Source: Aquabacterium sp. OR-4
GTDB lineage: Bacteria > Pseudomonadota > Gammaproteobacteria > Burkholderiales > Burkholderiaceae_C
NCBI RefSeq assembly: GCF_025290835.2
Contig: NZ_JAOCQD020000002.1
Location: 248,001-312,000, forward strand
Length of the DNA stretch: 64,000 nt
Direction: 5' to 3'
The position numbers and the translations under genes are program-made. The notes under the pieces were generated by a model, which was not told the origin of the DNA, ran no database searches, and worked only from the letters and a program-made list of their open reading frames with translations. This document shows positions 26,401 through 34,844 of the stretch, one piece after another (position 1 is the stretch's first letter; every line of letters begins with the position of its first letter).

Positions 26401-27308
26401 TCGGCCGGCGCATCGTGCAGCAGCACCGGCGTGTGGCCCACCAGCGCCTCGAAGGCGGTGTTGCTGCGCACCACCAGGCCCTCGGCGTCGTAGACCAGCA
26501 TGCCGATCGGGCTGAGGTCGAACCAGTGCTCGAGCTCGTTGCCCGAATGCTCGGCCTGCTGGCGCGCCTGGTACTCGGGCGTCACGTCCTGCAGCAGGGC
26601 CAGCAGCAGCGGCCGGCCGTCGTCGGCGCTGACCCACAGCGAGGCATGGCGGAACCACCGCACCCGGCCATGGGCGTCGATCAAGCGGCGCTCGAGCTTG
26701 AGCGTGGGGCGGCGGCCCGCGTGCAGGTCTTGCAGCAGCTCGGCGCGGCCCTGCTGCACGGCGGCATGGTCGTCCTGCGGCATCAGCGACAGCAGATCGT
26801 GGCCCAGCAGCTGCTCGGGCGGCAGGCCCAGGGATTCATAGAAGGCCCGGTTGGCGGCCACGCTGACAAACTGCTCGTCCTGCACCAGCAGCGGCTGCGG
26901 CGTGTCCCACAACAGGCGCACCAGCTCGGTGGTGGCGCCGGCCGCCAGCGGCGGCAGCGGTGGCGGAGGCGGCTCGAGCGGCGCGCGCAGCACCCAGCCG
27001 CTGCCGGCGTTGCGCGCCAGCGTGAAGGGCAGCGTGGGCCCGTCGGTGAGGGTGATGCTCAGCAGCGCTTCGGGGCGGCCGGCCTGCAGCGCCGCCAGCA
27101 GGGCTTCGCGCGCGGCGGCCTGCAGGCGCTCCAGCGCCTCGGCGGCGGCCTGGCCGGGTTCGCAGCCCAGCAGCCGGGTGGCGGCCTTGTTGCACCAGGC
27201 CACGCGCTGGCGCACGTCGAGCAGCACCAGCACCTCGGCCACACCGTCGAGCAGCGCCGTGAGCTGGGCATTCGACGGCAGCGTGACCGGACGCGCGAGC
27301 AAAGCCAT
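23472..27308 (-). CDS. Multi-PAS soluble sensor kinase of the HisKA_2 type
   Basis: A 1278-residue cytosolic kinase with no signal or membrane segment. I count eight PAS-like modules in series, several ending in the typical DVT-like motif (LQDVTPE, LDVTEQ, LTDVTR, SYVDVDERR, SDVTEQ). The fourth carries a Gly/Ala-rich insertion. The C-terminal HisKA_2 domain has H1086 in EVHHRIKNNLQGV, then an ATPase with NELLTNAVKHG and GLGLV; the G1 box is degenerate (YSPG). The downstream ANTAR regulator is the likely partner. A TAAACT box ends 6 nt before the ATG and no Shine-Dalgarno sequence is visible, so the mRNA may be leaderless. The input is unknown. Confidence 0.9.
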   Translation of the reverse strand: MALLARPVTLPSNAQLTALLDGVAEVLVLLDVRQRVAWCNKAATRLLGCEPGQAAAEALERLQAAAREALLAALQAGRPEALLSITLTDGPTLPFTLARNAGSGWVLRAPLEPPPPPLPPLAAGATTELVRLLWDTPQPLLVQDEQFVSVAANRAFYESLGLPPEQLLGHDLLSLMPQDDHAAVQQGRAELLQDLHAGRRPTLKLERRLIDAHGRVRWFRHASLWVSADDGRPLLLALLQDVTPEYQARQQAEHSGNELEHWFDLSPIGMLVYDAEGLVVRSNTAFEALVGHTPVLLHDAPADLTQLLAWEGDRPHPELRPDAPPLEVMSTVRLPPGPGAPEGRRQRLRARLRAFRNEQGRLRVMAVVEDRSLEDEHDLAQLEIGALMDTAGVGVATYEASRGWLKSRPARGGGPVLAGAAGAGMAGAGAAGGLGGGSSDGGAGVAAGGAASGAASPAAPQHGAAPVSGLPAGLQSIGREQVAPASREAFERLQRALREGQRAQVRYAVQMPDASLRWLLTRVEPGELTGGRTALSVVTLDVTEQEEAHQRSQQLLRELSTILEGTSAGIAYLRGEQLVRCNHRFEAMLGLAAGQAAGSRLPELLAEQPEARQALRRALDGEARQEIEMRQPSALPGAAPVWLALSVSRALAETAAGEPELVLVLTDVTRLKAQQAELEALARERALMFSLSDVGVAYLRHDRIERANEALAELTGYTVHELEQLPLAVLFEDADSQSRLADEQRQALQAAGLWRGERRLRRRDGRLLWVQVSKRRVDEADPEAGLICSYVDVDERRRAREAVQLQAERTRAILDSVLVGIVTVGDGGGIEWMNRSARRMFGGELADFVGEPIAIVATAEPDHPLRATHYLQALADGQAETFECKLRGRDGREFWVVGNAVVTGREGSRSTSLGPGSQITFALLDIERRRQAEVSIAQAQASLQRIIETAPLAIALFEAGSGRVLRLNQMAAMFFGRPVEAVLGQPPERWFASADATALHADLAHALQGGPDGLRREWPRPSRADGEGETRVWDMRIVSLGAPGGGGAAEAQLLLVASDVTEQRAAEQARFEAAIAQREMLVKEVHHRIKNNLQGVAGLLQQTAARRPEVADLIGEAVGQVQAIAQVHGLQVGASGPLRIKPLLEAVTASVQRTFGRAIGVVVAGTPPHRFALPEAESIPIALTVNELLTNAVKHGTAGEIRCVLTCDEARLAIAIYSPGQLREGFSLAQVPPGVSGLGLVRALLPRRSATLTLSQAGVEVEAKVVLVPPSIYLLEPI

Positions 27309-27314
27309 GCAGCC

Positions 27315-27320
27315 AGTTTA
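27315..27320 (-). promoter_or_regulatory. -10 box TAAACT directly before the multi-PAS kinase
   Basis: On the minus strand TAAACT is followed by GGCTGC and the ATG, so a start point 7 nt after the hexamer would fall on the start codon. This fits a leaderless transcript. No -35 element is obvious. Confidence 0.45.
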
Positions 27321-27492
27321 GCGGCCGGGCCGCCGGGGCTGCCGGCCTGCCGCACCGCCCGCAGCGCGCCAGCGGCCGAGCGGGTTTCGTCGCGGGCGGG
27401 CTCAGGGTGGTTCGCGCAACGCAGCCGCACACCCGTGCGGCGAGCAGCGCAAGGCCGCCATGGGCCTGCGCAGCAGACAGCCGCTGGGCTGA

Positions 27493-28704
27493 TCAGTCGA
27501 GCTGGCGGGCGGCGGCCAGGGCGCGCAGCACGGCGCGGTTGACCGTGCCCACCGAGATCATCAAGCCCTCGGCCGCGCTGCGGATGTCGTACACCGAGGC
27601 CGACTCGACCGCCCGCACCAGCTCCAGGTACGGGTGATGCGGCCCGCTGCCCTGCACCAGCGCCGCGCGCACGTTGTCGCTGGTGGGCACCGAGTTGAGC
27701 AGCGTGTCGAAGGGCTGCTGCATCAACCGGTCGAGCAGCGAGAACACGCCGCAGATGAACAGGTCGCCGCGCTGCTCGTCGTCGCTGCCGGCGTCGCGCG
27801 CCAGCTCTTCCATCAGCAGGCCGCGGCGCACCGCGGCATAGATCACCGGCTTGAGGTTGGCGTCGCGCCCGCCCGAGGCCAGCAGCAGCGCCAGCCAGCG
27901 CTTGAGGCGCTGGTAGCCCAGCATCATGATGGCGTGGCGGAACGAGCTGATCTCGACGCTCAGCCCGAAGGCCGGCGAGTTGATGTAGCGCAGCAGCTTG
28001 TAGGCCATGGTGGGGTCGTTTTTCATCACCGCCTCGAGGCGCTCGATGGCCTCGCCGCGGTCGACCCGGTTGATCAGCTCGACGATGGCCTGCAGCTCGG
28101 GCCGCGCCTGGCTGGGCCGCGCGCCGCTGGCCACCGCCGGGTCGTCGATCGGCCAGCCCAGCACCGCGATGGCGCCGCGGCCGAAGGCGTCGTTCATCTC
28201 GGTGAGCGTGCGCACGCCCGACTGCACATGCGGAATGGTGCGCGACACGCCGCCCGGGGGCGGCAGGCCGTCGCGGCGCTCGTCGGCCAGGTCGATGATC
28301 GAGTAGGCGAAGCACGGCAGCACCTCGCGCGGCAGCGGCGCCAGCGGCCGGCCCTTGATCAGCAGCGTATTGCCGTTCTTGTACAGCGCGGCCAGGGCCT
28401 GGCTGTGCGCCGGATCGGCGGCGATGAAGGCCGGCAGCTCCAGCATCAGATGCGGCGGCAGCGCGCTGGACAGCAGCTCGCCCAGCAGCGCCTCGCTGGC
28501 GATGTTGAGCGACAGGCGGCCGGCCTCGGCCGGCCAGGTGTCGGCCAGCAGCGCCAGCAGATCGGCGGCCTCGGGCCGGGCCTCGGGCAGCACCGGTGAC
28601 ACGGTCAGCCGCAGGGCGGTGATCGCACGGTGGCGATCGATCATCGGTGAATAGCCCAGGGCCACCTGCCCCAGCACGCGATGCTCGTTGGTTTGCTCAG
28701 TCAT
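27493..28704 (-). CDS. HDOD domain protein with EAL-like N-terminus, downstream of flgL
   Basis: A 403-residue protein of the YuxH type. The N-terminal 200 residues resemble a degenerate EAL domain without catalytic motifs (VALGYSPMIDRHRAITALRL, LMLELPAFIA). The C-terminal half is an HDOD domain (VDRGEAIERLEAVMKNDPTM, LLRYINSPAFGL, FRHAIMMLGYQRLKRW) lacking metal-binding HD residues. Such proteins act in signalling, often with c-di-GMP and motility. The gene starts 39 nt after the flgL stop on the same strand and is probably the last gene of the flagellar operon. The ATG at 28704 is preferred over TTG at 28722; GGCGGA-CACT-TCCGCC just before the ATG forms a 6-bp hairpin that could hide the ribosome site. 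Confidence 0.85.
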   Translation of the reverse strand: MTEQTNEHRVLGQVALGYSPMIDRHRAITALRLTVSPVLPEARPEAADLLALLADTWPAEAGRLSLNIASEALLGELLSSALPPHLMLELPAFIAADPAHSQALAALYKNGNTLLIKGRPLAPLPREVLPCFAYSIIDLADERRDGLPPPGGVSRTIPHVQSGVRTLTEMNDAFGRGAIAVLGWPIDDPAVASGARPSQARPELQAIVELINRVDRGEAIERLEAVMKNDPTMAYKLLRYINSPAFGLSVEISSFRHAIMMLGYQRLKRWLALLLASGGRDANLKPVIYAAVRRGLLMEELARDAGSDDEQRGDLFICGVFSLLDRLMQQPFDTLLNSVPTSDNVRAALVQGSGPHHPYLELVRAVESASVYDIRSAAEGLMISVGTVNRAVLRALAAARQLD

Positions 28705-28743
28705 GGCGGAAGTGTCCGCCAAAGCGGCAATGGTTGTAACGCG

Positions 28744-29946
28744 TCACTTGAGGAAATCGAGCAGCGACATGCGCTGCACGATGGCGTAGCTCTGCAGGGC
28801 GGCCTGGTAGCCGCTCTCCTGCTGCTTGTAGTCGGAGATGGCCTGGACCATGTCCACGTCCTCGACGTCGGCCTGCACCGTCTTGGCCCACAGCATGCGA
28901 TCCTGGTTGCGGCTGTCCAGCGAATCGAGGCGGTTCAGGTCGGTGCCGGCCTGGGCGCGCACCGACTGGAACTGGCCGATCACCGCATCCAGGTCGCGCA
29001 GCCCGGTGGACACCGCCTGCGCCACCTGCGAGCCGCTGGCATTGGGGTCGGACAAGGCGGTGATCGCCCGGTCGAGCGCGGCGAAGGCGCTCAGCTCGGG
29101 CGCCGAGGGCGCCACCGCAAAGCTGTCGCCGTCGTCCGGCTGGCCGGTCAGCGTGAAGGCCATGCCGTCGATGCTGATCGAGCTGCCCGAGGTGTAGCCC
29201 ACATCGCTCAGCGCGGTGGGCGCGCCGTCCTGCAGCACGCTGAAGGTGGTGACACCGCCCGACACGCTGAAGCTCACCTCGTAGTTGGCACCGGTGATCG
29301 CGGTGGGGTCGGCCACGCTGCCGGCGCTGATCCAGGCCTTGCCGGTGTTGCCGCTGTCCGGGCCGGTGACGAACACGCCATTGCCGCTGCGCGCCGAGAG
29401 CCACACCGCCTGGCCATCCAGCGTGGTGGGCATCAGCTCGCGGGTCGAAGCCTGCATCTGGCCGGCCGCCGCGGTGGGCGCCAGCGTCACGCCGCCCACG
29501 GTGTCGAGAAAGGGCACGGTGCCGGCCGTCTGGCCGCCGAACACGTAGCCACCGGCGCCATCGCCCTGGTTGGCCAGCGCCAGCAGCTGGGTGCGGAAGT
29601 TGCGCAGCTGCTGCACCTGCGCATTGCGCTCGCTGGGGCTGTAGGTGGCGTTGCCGGCGCTCACCACCGTCTCGCGCGCGGCCTGCAGCATGTCCATGGC
29701 CTGGCCCAGCGTGGCCTCGCCCAGCGACATGGCGTTGCGGCTGGCGTCCACCGAGCGCTGGTCGGAGCCGATGCGCTGTTGCGCCAGGTAGGCGCGCTCG
29801 GCGCGTGCCGCGCCGGTGGGGTCGTCGCTGGTCTTGTTGATGCGCTTGCCGTTGGTCATCGAGGCCTGCACCTCCGACAGGTCGCGCTGGCGGCGTTGCA
29901 GGCTGTCGATGGCGGTGTCGAAGCGCAGCGAGGTCGAAACTCTCAT
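28744..29946 (-). CDS. flgL: Flagellar hook-filament junction protein FlgL
   Basis: A 400-residue flagellin-like protein (HAP3). The conserved N-terminal helix MRVSTSLRFDTAIDSLQRRQ and the motif GKRINKTSDDPTGAARA match FlgL. The C-terminus (DLDAVIGQFQSVRAQAG, then YQAALQSYAIVQRMSLLDFL) is the matching helix. FlgL joins the hook, through FlgK, to the filament. The middle is longer and more variable than in the 317-residue Salmonella protein. It starts 27 nt after flgK, with AGGGTGAG upstream. It is followed by the HDOD gene. Confidence 0.96.
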   Translation of the reverse strand: MRVSTSLRFDTAIDSLQRRQRDLSEVQASMTNGKRINKTSDDPTGAARAERAYLAQQRIGSDQRSVDASRNAMSLGEATLGQAMDMLQAARETVVSAGNATYSPSERNAQVQQLRNFRTQLLALANQGDGAGGYVFGGQTAGTVPFLDTVGGVTLAPTAAAGQMQASTRELMPTTLDGQAVWLSARSGNGVFVTGPDSGNTGKAWISAGSVADPTAITGANYEVSFSVSGGVTTFSVLQDGAPTALSDVGYTSGSSISIDGMAFTLTGQPDDGDSFAVAPSAPELSAFAALDRAITALSDPNASGSQVAQAVSTGLRDLDAVIGQFQSVRAQAGTDLNRLDSLDSRNQDRMLWAKTVQADVEDVDMVQAISDYKQQESGYQAALQSYAIVQRMSLLDFLK

Positions 29947-29973
29947 GTCATCTCACCCTGGGTGGAGCTGGCG

Positions 29974-31899
29974 TCAGCGGCCGACCATGCTGATCACCGA
30001 ATCGAGCAGCGTCTGGGCGGTCTGCAGGATCTTGGCGGCGGCCTGGTAGCCCTGCTGGTACTGGATCAGGCGCGCGACTTCCTCGTCGACGTTGACCCCG
30101 GTCTCGCCGCTGAGCTGCTCGGTGGCGCGGTTGAAGGCGGTGCTGGCGCTGTCGGCGGCAATGGTGGCGCCTTGCGAGCGCACGCCGATCTGCGAGAACA
30201 GGCTGGCATAGGCATCGCCGGAGATCTGGCCGCCCACCAGCGTGCGGCTGGCCAGCGCATCGAGGCTCAGCGCGTTGCCGTTGCTGGCCGAGGGCTGCAG
30301 ATTGGGCGCGATCTGGATGCGGTCGCCGGTGCGCGGCACGCCGGCCAGCGTGAGCGAGATGCCGTCAAACAGCACCGGCTGGCCGGGCTGGAAGCTGCCG
30401 CTGCCCTGCACCGCGCCATCGCTGTCGAGCAGGTCGAAGTTGCCGGCATCGTCGCTGAACTGCAGGGTCAGCGTGCCGTAGCCGGCGGCCGGCGGCGCCA
30501 CGATCTCGGTGGCGGCCACCGACATGGTGCCCTGGTTGGCGCTGCTGACCGTGGCCACCACCGGGCTGGCGGCGGCCAGGCCGCGCGGATTGCGCAGCGC
30601 CACCGACAGATCGGTGGCCGCGGTGGCCAGCGGCCGCAGCAAGAAGCGGTCGTCGGCGGCGGGCGCGCTGGCGCCGGCGCTGATGCGCACGCCGTCGTAG
30701 ACATCGCCATTGGCGATCGACACCGCCTGCGCGCCGGCGCCATCGGCCAGGCGCGTGACCAGAAAGCGGTTGCCATCGGCCGGATCAACCCGCAGCAGGT
30801 AGTCGCTGGCGCGCAGCGCGCTGGCGTCCTCGATCACCAGATCCACCGTGCCGATCACCGCGCCACTGCCATCGCGCGCATTGCTGTTGGCCGGCAGTGC
30901 CTGCGGCTGGCCCACGCTGAACAGCGCCGAGCCGCCCTGGCGGTCGAGATCGAGGCCCAGGCTCTGCTGCTCGTTGAGCGCAAAGCTGACGCCGGCCACG
31001 AACTGGCCCAGCCGGTTGCGCGCCTCGTTCAGGTCGCCGGCCTGGAACTGCAGCAGCCCGCCGATGCGCCCCGAGGTGATGAAGCCGTCGGCCAGCAGCG
31101 TGAGCTTGCCGTTGAGCGTGACGCCCACCCCGGCTTTGGAGCGGTCGTACGGGTCTTCCTGCAGCGACAGCTTGTTGGCCGTGGCGCCCAGCACCAGGGT
31201 CTGGCCGGTGGCCACGAACACGCCCACGCTGCCATCGTCGGCAGCGATGGTCTGCACATCCAGCTGCTCGGCGATGCGCGAGACCAGCACGTCGCGCTGG
31301 TCGAGCAGGTCATTGGGCGCATGGCCCGAGGCGGTGGCCGTGGCGATCTGGCGGTTCAGGCCGGCCAGCTGCTGGGCCAGCACATTGACCTCGTTGACCG
31401 CGCCGCTCAGGTCGCTCTTGACATTGGCCTGCAGCGATTCGACATGGGCCGCGGTGTCGTTGGCCAGCGCGGCAAAGTCTTGCAGGCGGCCGATCACGGC
31501 CTGGCGCGCCGACAGGTCCGACGGCGCGGCGGCCAGGTCGGCAAACGAGTTGAAGATCTGCGTCGCGGCATTGCCCAGGCCGGTCTCGCCGCCGGGAAAC
31601 ATCTGCTCGAGCTGGCTCAGCAGGCCGGCCACCACGGTGTCGGAGGCGGCGGCCGACTTCAGCGACGCGGCGCGGTCGGTGAGAAAGGCGTTGGAGGCGC
31701 GCTCCACCGTGTCCACCGTCACGCCGCGGCCCAGGAAGCCGCCACCAAACTCCTGCGGCGTGGCCGTCGACTGGATGTTGCGCTGGCGCGAGTAGCCCTC
31801 GGTGTTGGCGTTGGCGATGTTGTGGCTGGTGGTCTGCACCTGCCGGTAGGCCGCGAACAGGGCCTGCGAGCCCAGTGACAGCAGGCTGGACGCGCTCAT
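29974..31899 (-). CDS. flgK: Flagellar hook-associated protein 1 FlgK
   Basis: A 641-residue HAP1. The N-terminus (SLLSLGSQALFAAYRQVQTTSHNIANANTEG shortened to its core SHNIANANTEGYSRQ) is the rod/hook family signature, and the C-terminus ends GVNVDEEVARLIQYQQGYQA then ILQTAQTLLDSVISMVGR, as in all FlgK proteins. It forms the first junction layer between hook and filament. It lies between flgJ (73 nt upstream) and flgL (27 nt downstream) in the standard order and is somewhat longer than the Salmonella protein (553). Confidence 0.96.
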   Translation of the reverse strand: MSASSLLSLGSQALFAAYRQVQTTSHNIANANTEGYSRQRNIQSTATPQEFGGGFLGRGVTVDTVERASNAFLTDRAASLKSAAASDTVVAGLLSQLEQMFPGGETGLGNAATQIFNSFADLAAAPSDLSARQAVIGRLQDFAALANDTAAHVESLQANVKSDLSGAVNEVNVLAQQLAGLNRQIATATASGHAPNDLLDQRDVLVSRIAEQLDVQTIAADDGSVGVFVATGQTLVLGATANKLSLQEDPYDRSKAGVGVTLNGKLTLLADGFITSGRIGGLLQFQAGDLNEARNRLGQFVAGVSFALNEQQSLGLDLDRQGGSALFSVGQPQALPANSNARDGSGAVIGTVDLVIEDASALRASDYLLRVDPADGNRFLVTRLADGAGAQAVSIANGDVYDGVRISAGASAPAADDRFLLRPLATAATDLSVALRNPRGLAAASPVVATVSSANQGTMSVAATEIVAPPAAGYGTLTLQFSDDAGNFDLLDSDGAVQGSGSFQPGQPVLFDGISLTLAGVPRTGDRIQIAPNLQPSASNGNALSLDALASRTLVGGQISGDAYASLFSQIGVRSQGATIAADSASTAFNRATEQLSGETGVNVDEEVARLIQYQQGYQAAAKILQTAQTLLDSVISMVGR

Positions 31900-31972
31900 G
31901 CCGCCCCCTGCCCTGGCCCGAGGCCCAGACGCCTGCCTGGCGCGGCGCGCATGTCAGATCGGGCCATCGCGC

Positions 31973-32947
31973 TCACCCGGCCGCGCGCTGGGCGCGCTGC
32001 GTGGTCTGGATCACCCGCGCCAGCTTGCTGGCGTAGGCCGGGTCGGTGGCGTAGCCGGCGTTCTGCAGGCCCTGAGCAAAGGCGCTGGCGTCGCCACCGG
32101 CGGCGCGCACCGCGGCGTAGCGCGGGCTGTCGCCGATCAGGCGCGCATAGTCGGCAAAGGATTCGGCGTGGCTGGCATAGGCGCGAAACTTCTGCACCAC
32201 CTTCTGCGCCTGGCCGTTGACGTATTCGGTGGTGGTCACATCCACGGTCGGGCCCTTCCAGCTGGCGCCGGCCTTGATGCCGAACAGGTTGTTCGACGCC
32301 GTGCCGTCGCGGCCGATGATTTCCTTGGCTCCCCAGCCGGTCTCGTGCGCGGCCTGGGCGATCATGAAGCTGGCCGGGATGCCGCTGGCCGCCTCGGCGC
32401 TGCGTGCGGCCGCGCCATGCTGCTGCACGAAGCCCAGCACCGCCTTGCTGGGCACGCCTGGCGCGCCAGCCACCGCCGTGCCGTTGGCCGCCGCGGCGGC
32501 TGCGGTGCTGCCGGTGGCCGCGGTGCTGCCGCCGGCCGGATGGGCGCGCAGCGACGACAGCTGGCTGTTGGCCGGCGTGCTGCTGGGCGTCACGCCCATC
32601 TGCCGCTCGAGCTGGCGCGCAATCAGGTCGGCCAGGCCGCCCGGGCGGCCGGCGCTGCCGGTGGCCAGCTGGGCGTCGAGCATCTCGGTGCCCAGCTTGC
32701 TGGCCTCGTTGTCGAGCATGCCGCTGGACTGGCTGGCCGCGCGCATGCTCTTGAGCACCTGCTGCATGAACAGCGCCTCGAACTGCGTGGCCGCCTCGCG
32801 CGCCGCGGTCTTGGGGTCCTTGGCGGCGGCGTTGCGCAGGCCGTCGAGGTTGCGTGAGTCGCTGGCCAGGCGGTTGCCGCGCGTTGACGCCGCAGCGGCC
32901 GGGCTGCTGCCGGCGGCCTGGCTGGTCAGGGAGGCGGCGGTGGCCAT
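31973..32947 (-). CDS. flgJ: Flagellar rod cap/peptidoglycan hydrolase FlgJ
   Basis: A 324-residue two-domain protein. The N-terminal rod-cap domain has EAATQFEALFMQQVLKSMR and SKLGTEMLDAQLA. A Thr/Ala-rich linker (about residues 125-165) leads to a C-terminal glucosaminidase domain with the catalytic Glu in AAHETGWGAKEI and SNNLFGIKAG. It caps the growing rod and opens a hole in peptidoglycan. The ATG at 32947 is 2 nt after the flgI stop. The two-domain form is usual in beta- and gammaproteobacteria. Confidence 0.95.
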   Translation of the reverse strand: MATAASLTSQAAGSSPAAAASTRGNRLASDSRNLDGLRNAAAKDPKTAAREAATQFEALFMQQVLKSMRAASQSSGMLDNEASKLGTEMLDAQLATGSAGRPGGLADLIARQLERQMGVTPSSTPANSQLSSLRAHPAGGSTAATGSTAAAAAANGTAVAGAPGVPSKAVLGFVQQHGAAARSAEAASGIPASFMIAQAAHETGWGAKEIIGRDGTASNNLFGIKAGASWKGPTVDVTTTEYVNGQAQKVVQKFRAYASHAESFADYARLIGDSPRYAAVRAAGGDASAFAQGLQNAGYATDPAYASKLARVIQTTQRAQRAAG

Positions 32948-32949
32948 GC

Positions 32950-34086
32950 TCAGATCACCTCGATCTCGGCGTTCAGCGCGCCGGCACTCTTCATGGCCTG
33001 CAGGATGGCCAGCAGGTCTTGCGGCGTGGCGCCCAGCGCATTGAGCGCGCGCACCACGTCGGCCAGCTTGGCGCCCGGCGGCAGCTGCATCAGCGCCCCG
33101 CCCTGCTGGGTGATGGCGATGTCGACCTTCTCGGTCTTGGTGGTCTGGCCCTGCGAGAACGGTGCCGGCTGGCTGACCTGCGGCGTGGCATTGACGGTGA
33201 CCGTCAGCGCGCCATGGGCCACCGCGCAGGTGCCCAGCGTGACCGCCTCGTTGAGCACCACCGAGCCGGTGCGCGCGTTCAGCACCACCCGCGCCGCCGG
33301 CTTGGCCAGCGTGACCTCGAGGTTCTCGATGTCGGCCACGAAGCCCACCGGATCGGGCATGTTGTCGGCCATGCGCACCCGCACCACGCGGCCGTCCACC
33401 GCCTGCGCGGTGCCTGCGCCCTTGGCCTGGTTGATGGCCTGGGCCACCGCGCGGGCGGTGGCAAAGTCGTTGGCCGAGACATCGAGCTGCATCACGCCGG
33501 CGCGCGACAGCTGGGTGGGCACGGCGCGCTCCACCGTGCCGCCCTCGGGCACCCGGCCGGCGGCCAGGTGGTTGATCTGCACCTTGGCGCCGCCGGCCGA
33601 GGCGCCGGCACCGCCGACGATCATGTTGCCCTGGGCAATGGCGTAGATCTGGCCATCGGCGCCGCGCAGCGCGGTGGCCAGCAGTGTGCCGCCGCGCAGG
33701 CTCTTGGCATTGCCGGCCGAGGCCACGGTCACGTCGATGCGCTGGCCGGGCTGGGCAAAGGCCGGCAGGTCGGCAGTGACCACCACCGCCGCCAGGTTCT
33801 TGGGCTGCATCTGCACGCCGGGCGGCAAGGCAATGCCATGCTGCTGCAGATAGGCCGCCAGCGCCTGCGGCGTGAACGGTGCCTGGGTGCTTTGATCGCC
33901 CGTGCCGTCCAGGCCGAACACCAGGCCGAAGCCGGTGAGCTGGTTGGGCCGCACGCCCTGCACGCTGGCCAGCTCCTTGATGCGCGCGGCGTGTGCCGGC
34001 CACCACACGGCGGCACTGGCCACCAGCAGGGCCAGCAGCACCACGGCGCGCAGCAGGCGCTCGCCGGAGAAGCGTTCGCGGCTCAT
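32950..34086 (-). CDS. flgI: Flagellar P-ring protein FlgI
   Basis: A 378-residue protein with an N-terminal signal peptide (LLRAVVLLALLVASAAVWWPAHA), then the invariant RIKELASVQGVRPNQLTGFG segment and GLVFGLDGTGDQ. The end (DVVRALNALGATPQDLLAIL, then AMKSAGALNAEIEVI) is the family C-terminus. It assembles the periplasmic P ring around the rod. Its ATG overlaps the flgH stop (ATGA), and its own stop is 2 nt before flgJ. Length matches the family (about 365). Confidence 0.97.
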   Translation of the reverse strand: MSRERFSGERLLRAVVLLALLVASAAVWWPAHAARIKELASVQGVRPNQLTGFGLVFGLDGTGDQSTQAPFTPQALAAYLQQHGIALPPGVQMQPKNLAAVVVTADLPAFAQPGQRIDVTVASAGNAKSLRGGTLLATALRGADGQIYAIAQGNMIVGGAGASAGGAKVQINHLAAGRVPEGGTVERAVPTQLSRAGVMQLDVSANDFATARAVAQAINQAKGAGTAQAVDGRVVRVRMADNMPDPVGFVADIENLEVTLAKPAARVVLNARTGSVVLNEAVTLGTCAVAHGALTVTVNATPQVSQPAPFSQGQTTKTEKVDIAITQQGGALMQLPPGAKLADVVRALNALGATPQDLLAILQAMKSAGALNAEIEVI

Positions 34087-34844
34087 ATCGGCAGCACGTT
34101 CAGGAAGAAGCGGGCCAGCCAGCCCATGCTCTGCGCCTCGGCCTGCTGGCCGCGGCCACGCTGCTCGACGCGCACATTGGCGATCTGCGTGCTCTGCACA
34201 CTGTTGCCCGGGGCGATGGCCCGCGGGTCGACCTGGCCCGAGAAGCGCAGCACGTCGACATTGGCGTTCACGCCCACCTGCTTCTCGGCCGAGATCACCA
34301 GGTGGCCGTTGGGCAGCACCTGCACCACGGTGGCGGTGATGGTGCCCGAGAAGTCGTTGCTGCTGACCGTGGTGCCCTTGCCCTCGTAGGTGTTGCTGTC
34401 GGAGCCGGTGGCCGAGGCGCGGGTCAGCGAGCTGCTCTTGAGCAGCGGCAGCGCGCTGATGCTGGCCGAGACCGAGCCCTTGCGGTCGACATTGCTGGTC
34501 GAGCTTTGCGTGGCGCTGACCTTCTCGGAGATCTGCACGGTGATGGTGTCGCCCACCATGCGGGCACGGTGGTTCTCGAACAGCGGGCGGTAGCTGTCGG
34601 CACGAAAGATCGCGCCGCTGGGGGCCTGCACCTGGGCCTGGGCCAGCGCCGCCTGCTGCAGCGACGCCGGGTGCAGCGCCGATGGCGGCAGCGGCAGGGC
34701 CGCGGTGGGCAGCACCAGATCGACCTCGGGCACGCGCGCCAGCGACAGGCAGCCGGCCAGCGGCAGCGCAGCGGCCAGGCCGGCCACGGCCAGGGCCAGG
34801 CGCCGCAGCGCCAGCCGGGCCGGCTGGGCCAGGCGCGCGCTCAC
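34083..34844 (-). CDS. flgH: Flagellar L-ring lipoprotein FlgH
   Basis: A 253-residue lipoprotein. The N-terminus ([22 protein letters not shown]) is a signal with lipobox LAGC. Family motifs include [19 protein letters not shown] in the form [18 protein letters not shown], then [18 protein letters not shown] and [20 protein letters not shown]. It forms the outer-membrane L ring. The GTG start at 34844 overlaps the flgG stop (GTGA), and its stop overlaps the flgI ATG, so flgG-flgH-flgI are translationally coupled. Confidence 0.96.
   Translation of the reverse strand: MSARLAQPARLALRRLALAVAGLAAALPLAGCLSLARVPEVDLVLPTAALPLPPSALHPASLQQAALAQAQVQAPSGAIFRADSYRPLFENHRARMVGDTITVQISEKVSATQSSTSNVDRKGSVSASISALPLLKSSSLTRASATGSDSNTYEGKGTTVSSNDFSGTITATVVQVLPNGHLVISAEKQVGVNANVDVLRFSGQVDPRAIAPGNSVQSTQIANVRVEQRGRGQQAEAQSMGWLARFFLNVLPI

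Noticed and set aside
23286..27542. Very long open frame on the plus strand opposite the multi-PAS kinase
   Set aside because: Its sequence is dominated by His, Gln, Arg and Gly, as expected for the antisense of GC-rich coding DNA; the minus-strand kinase has full domains and motifs.
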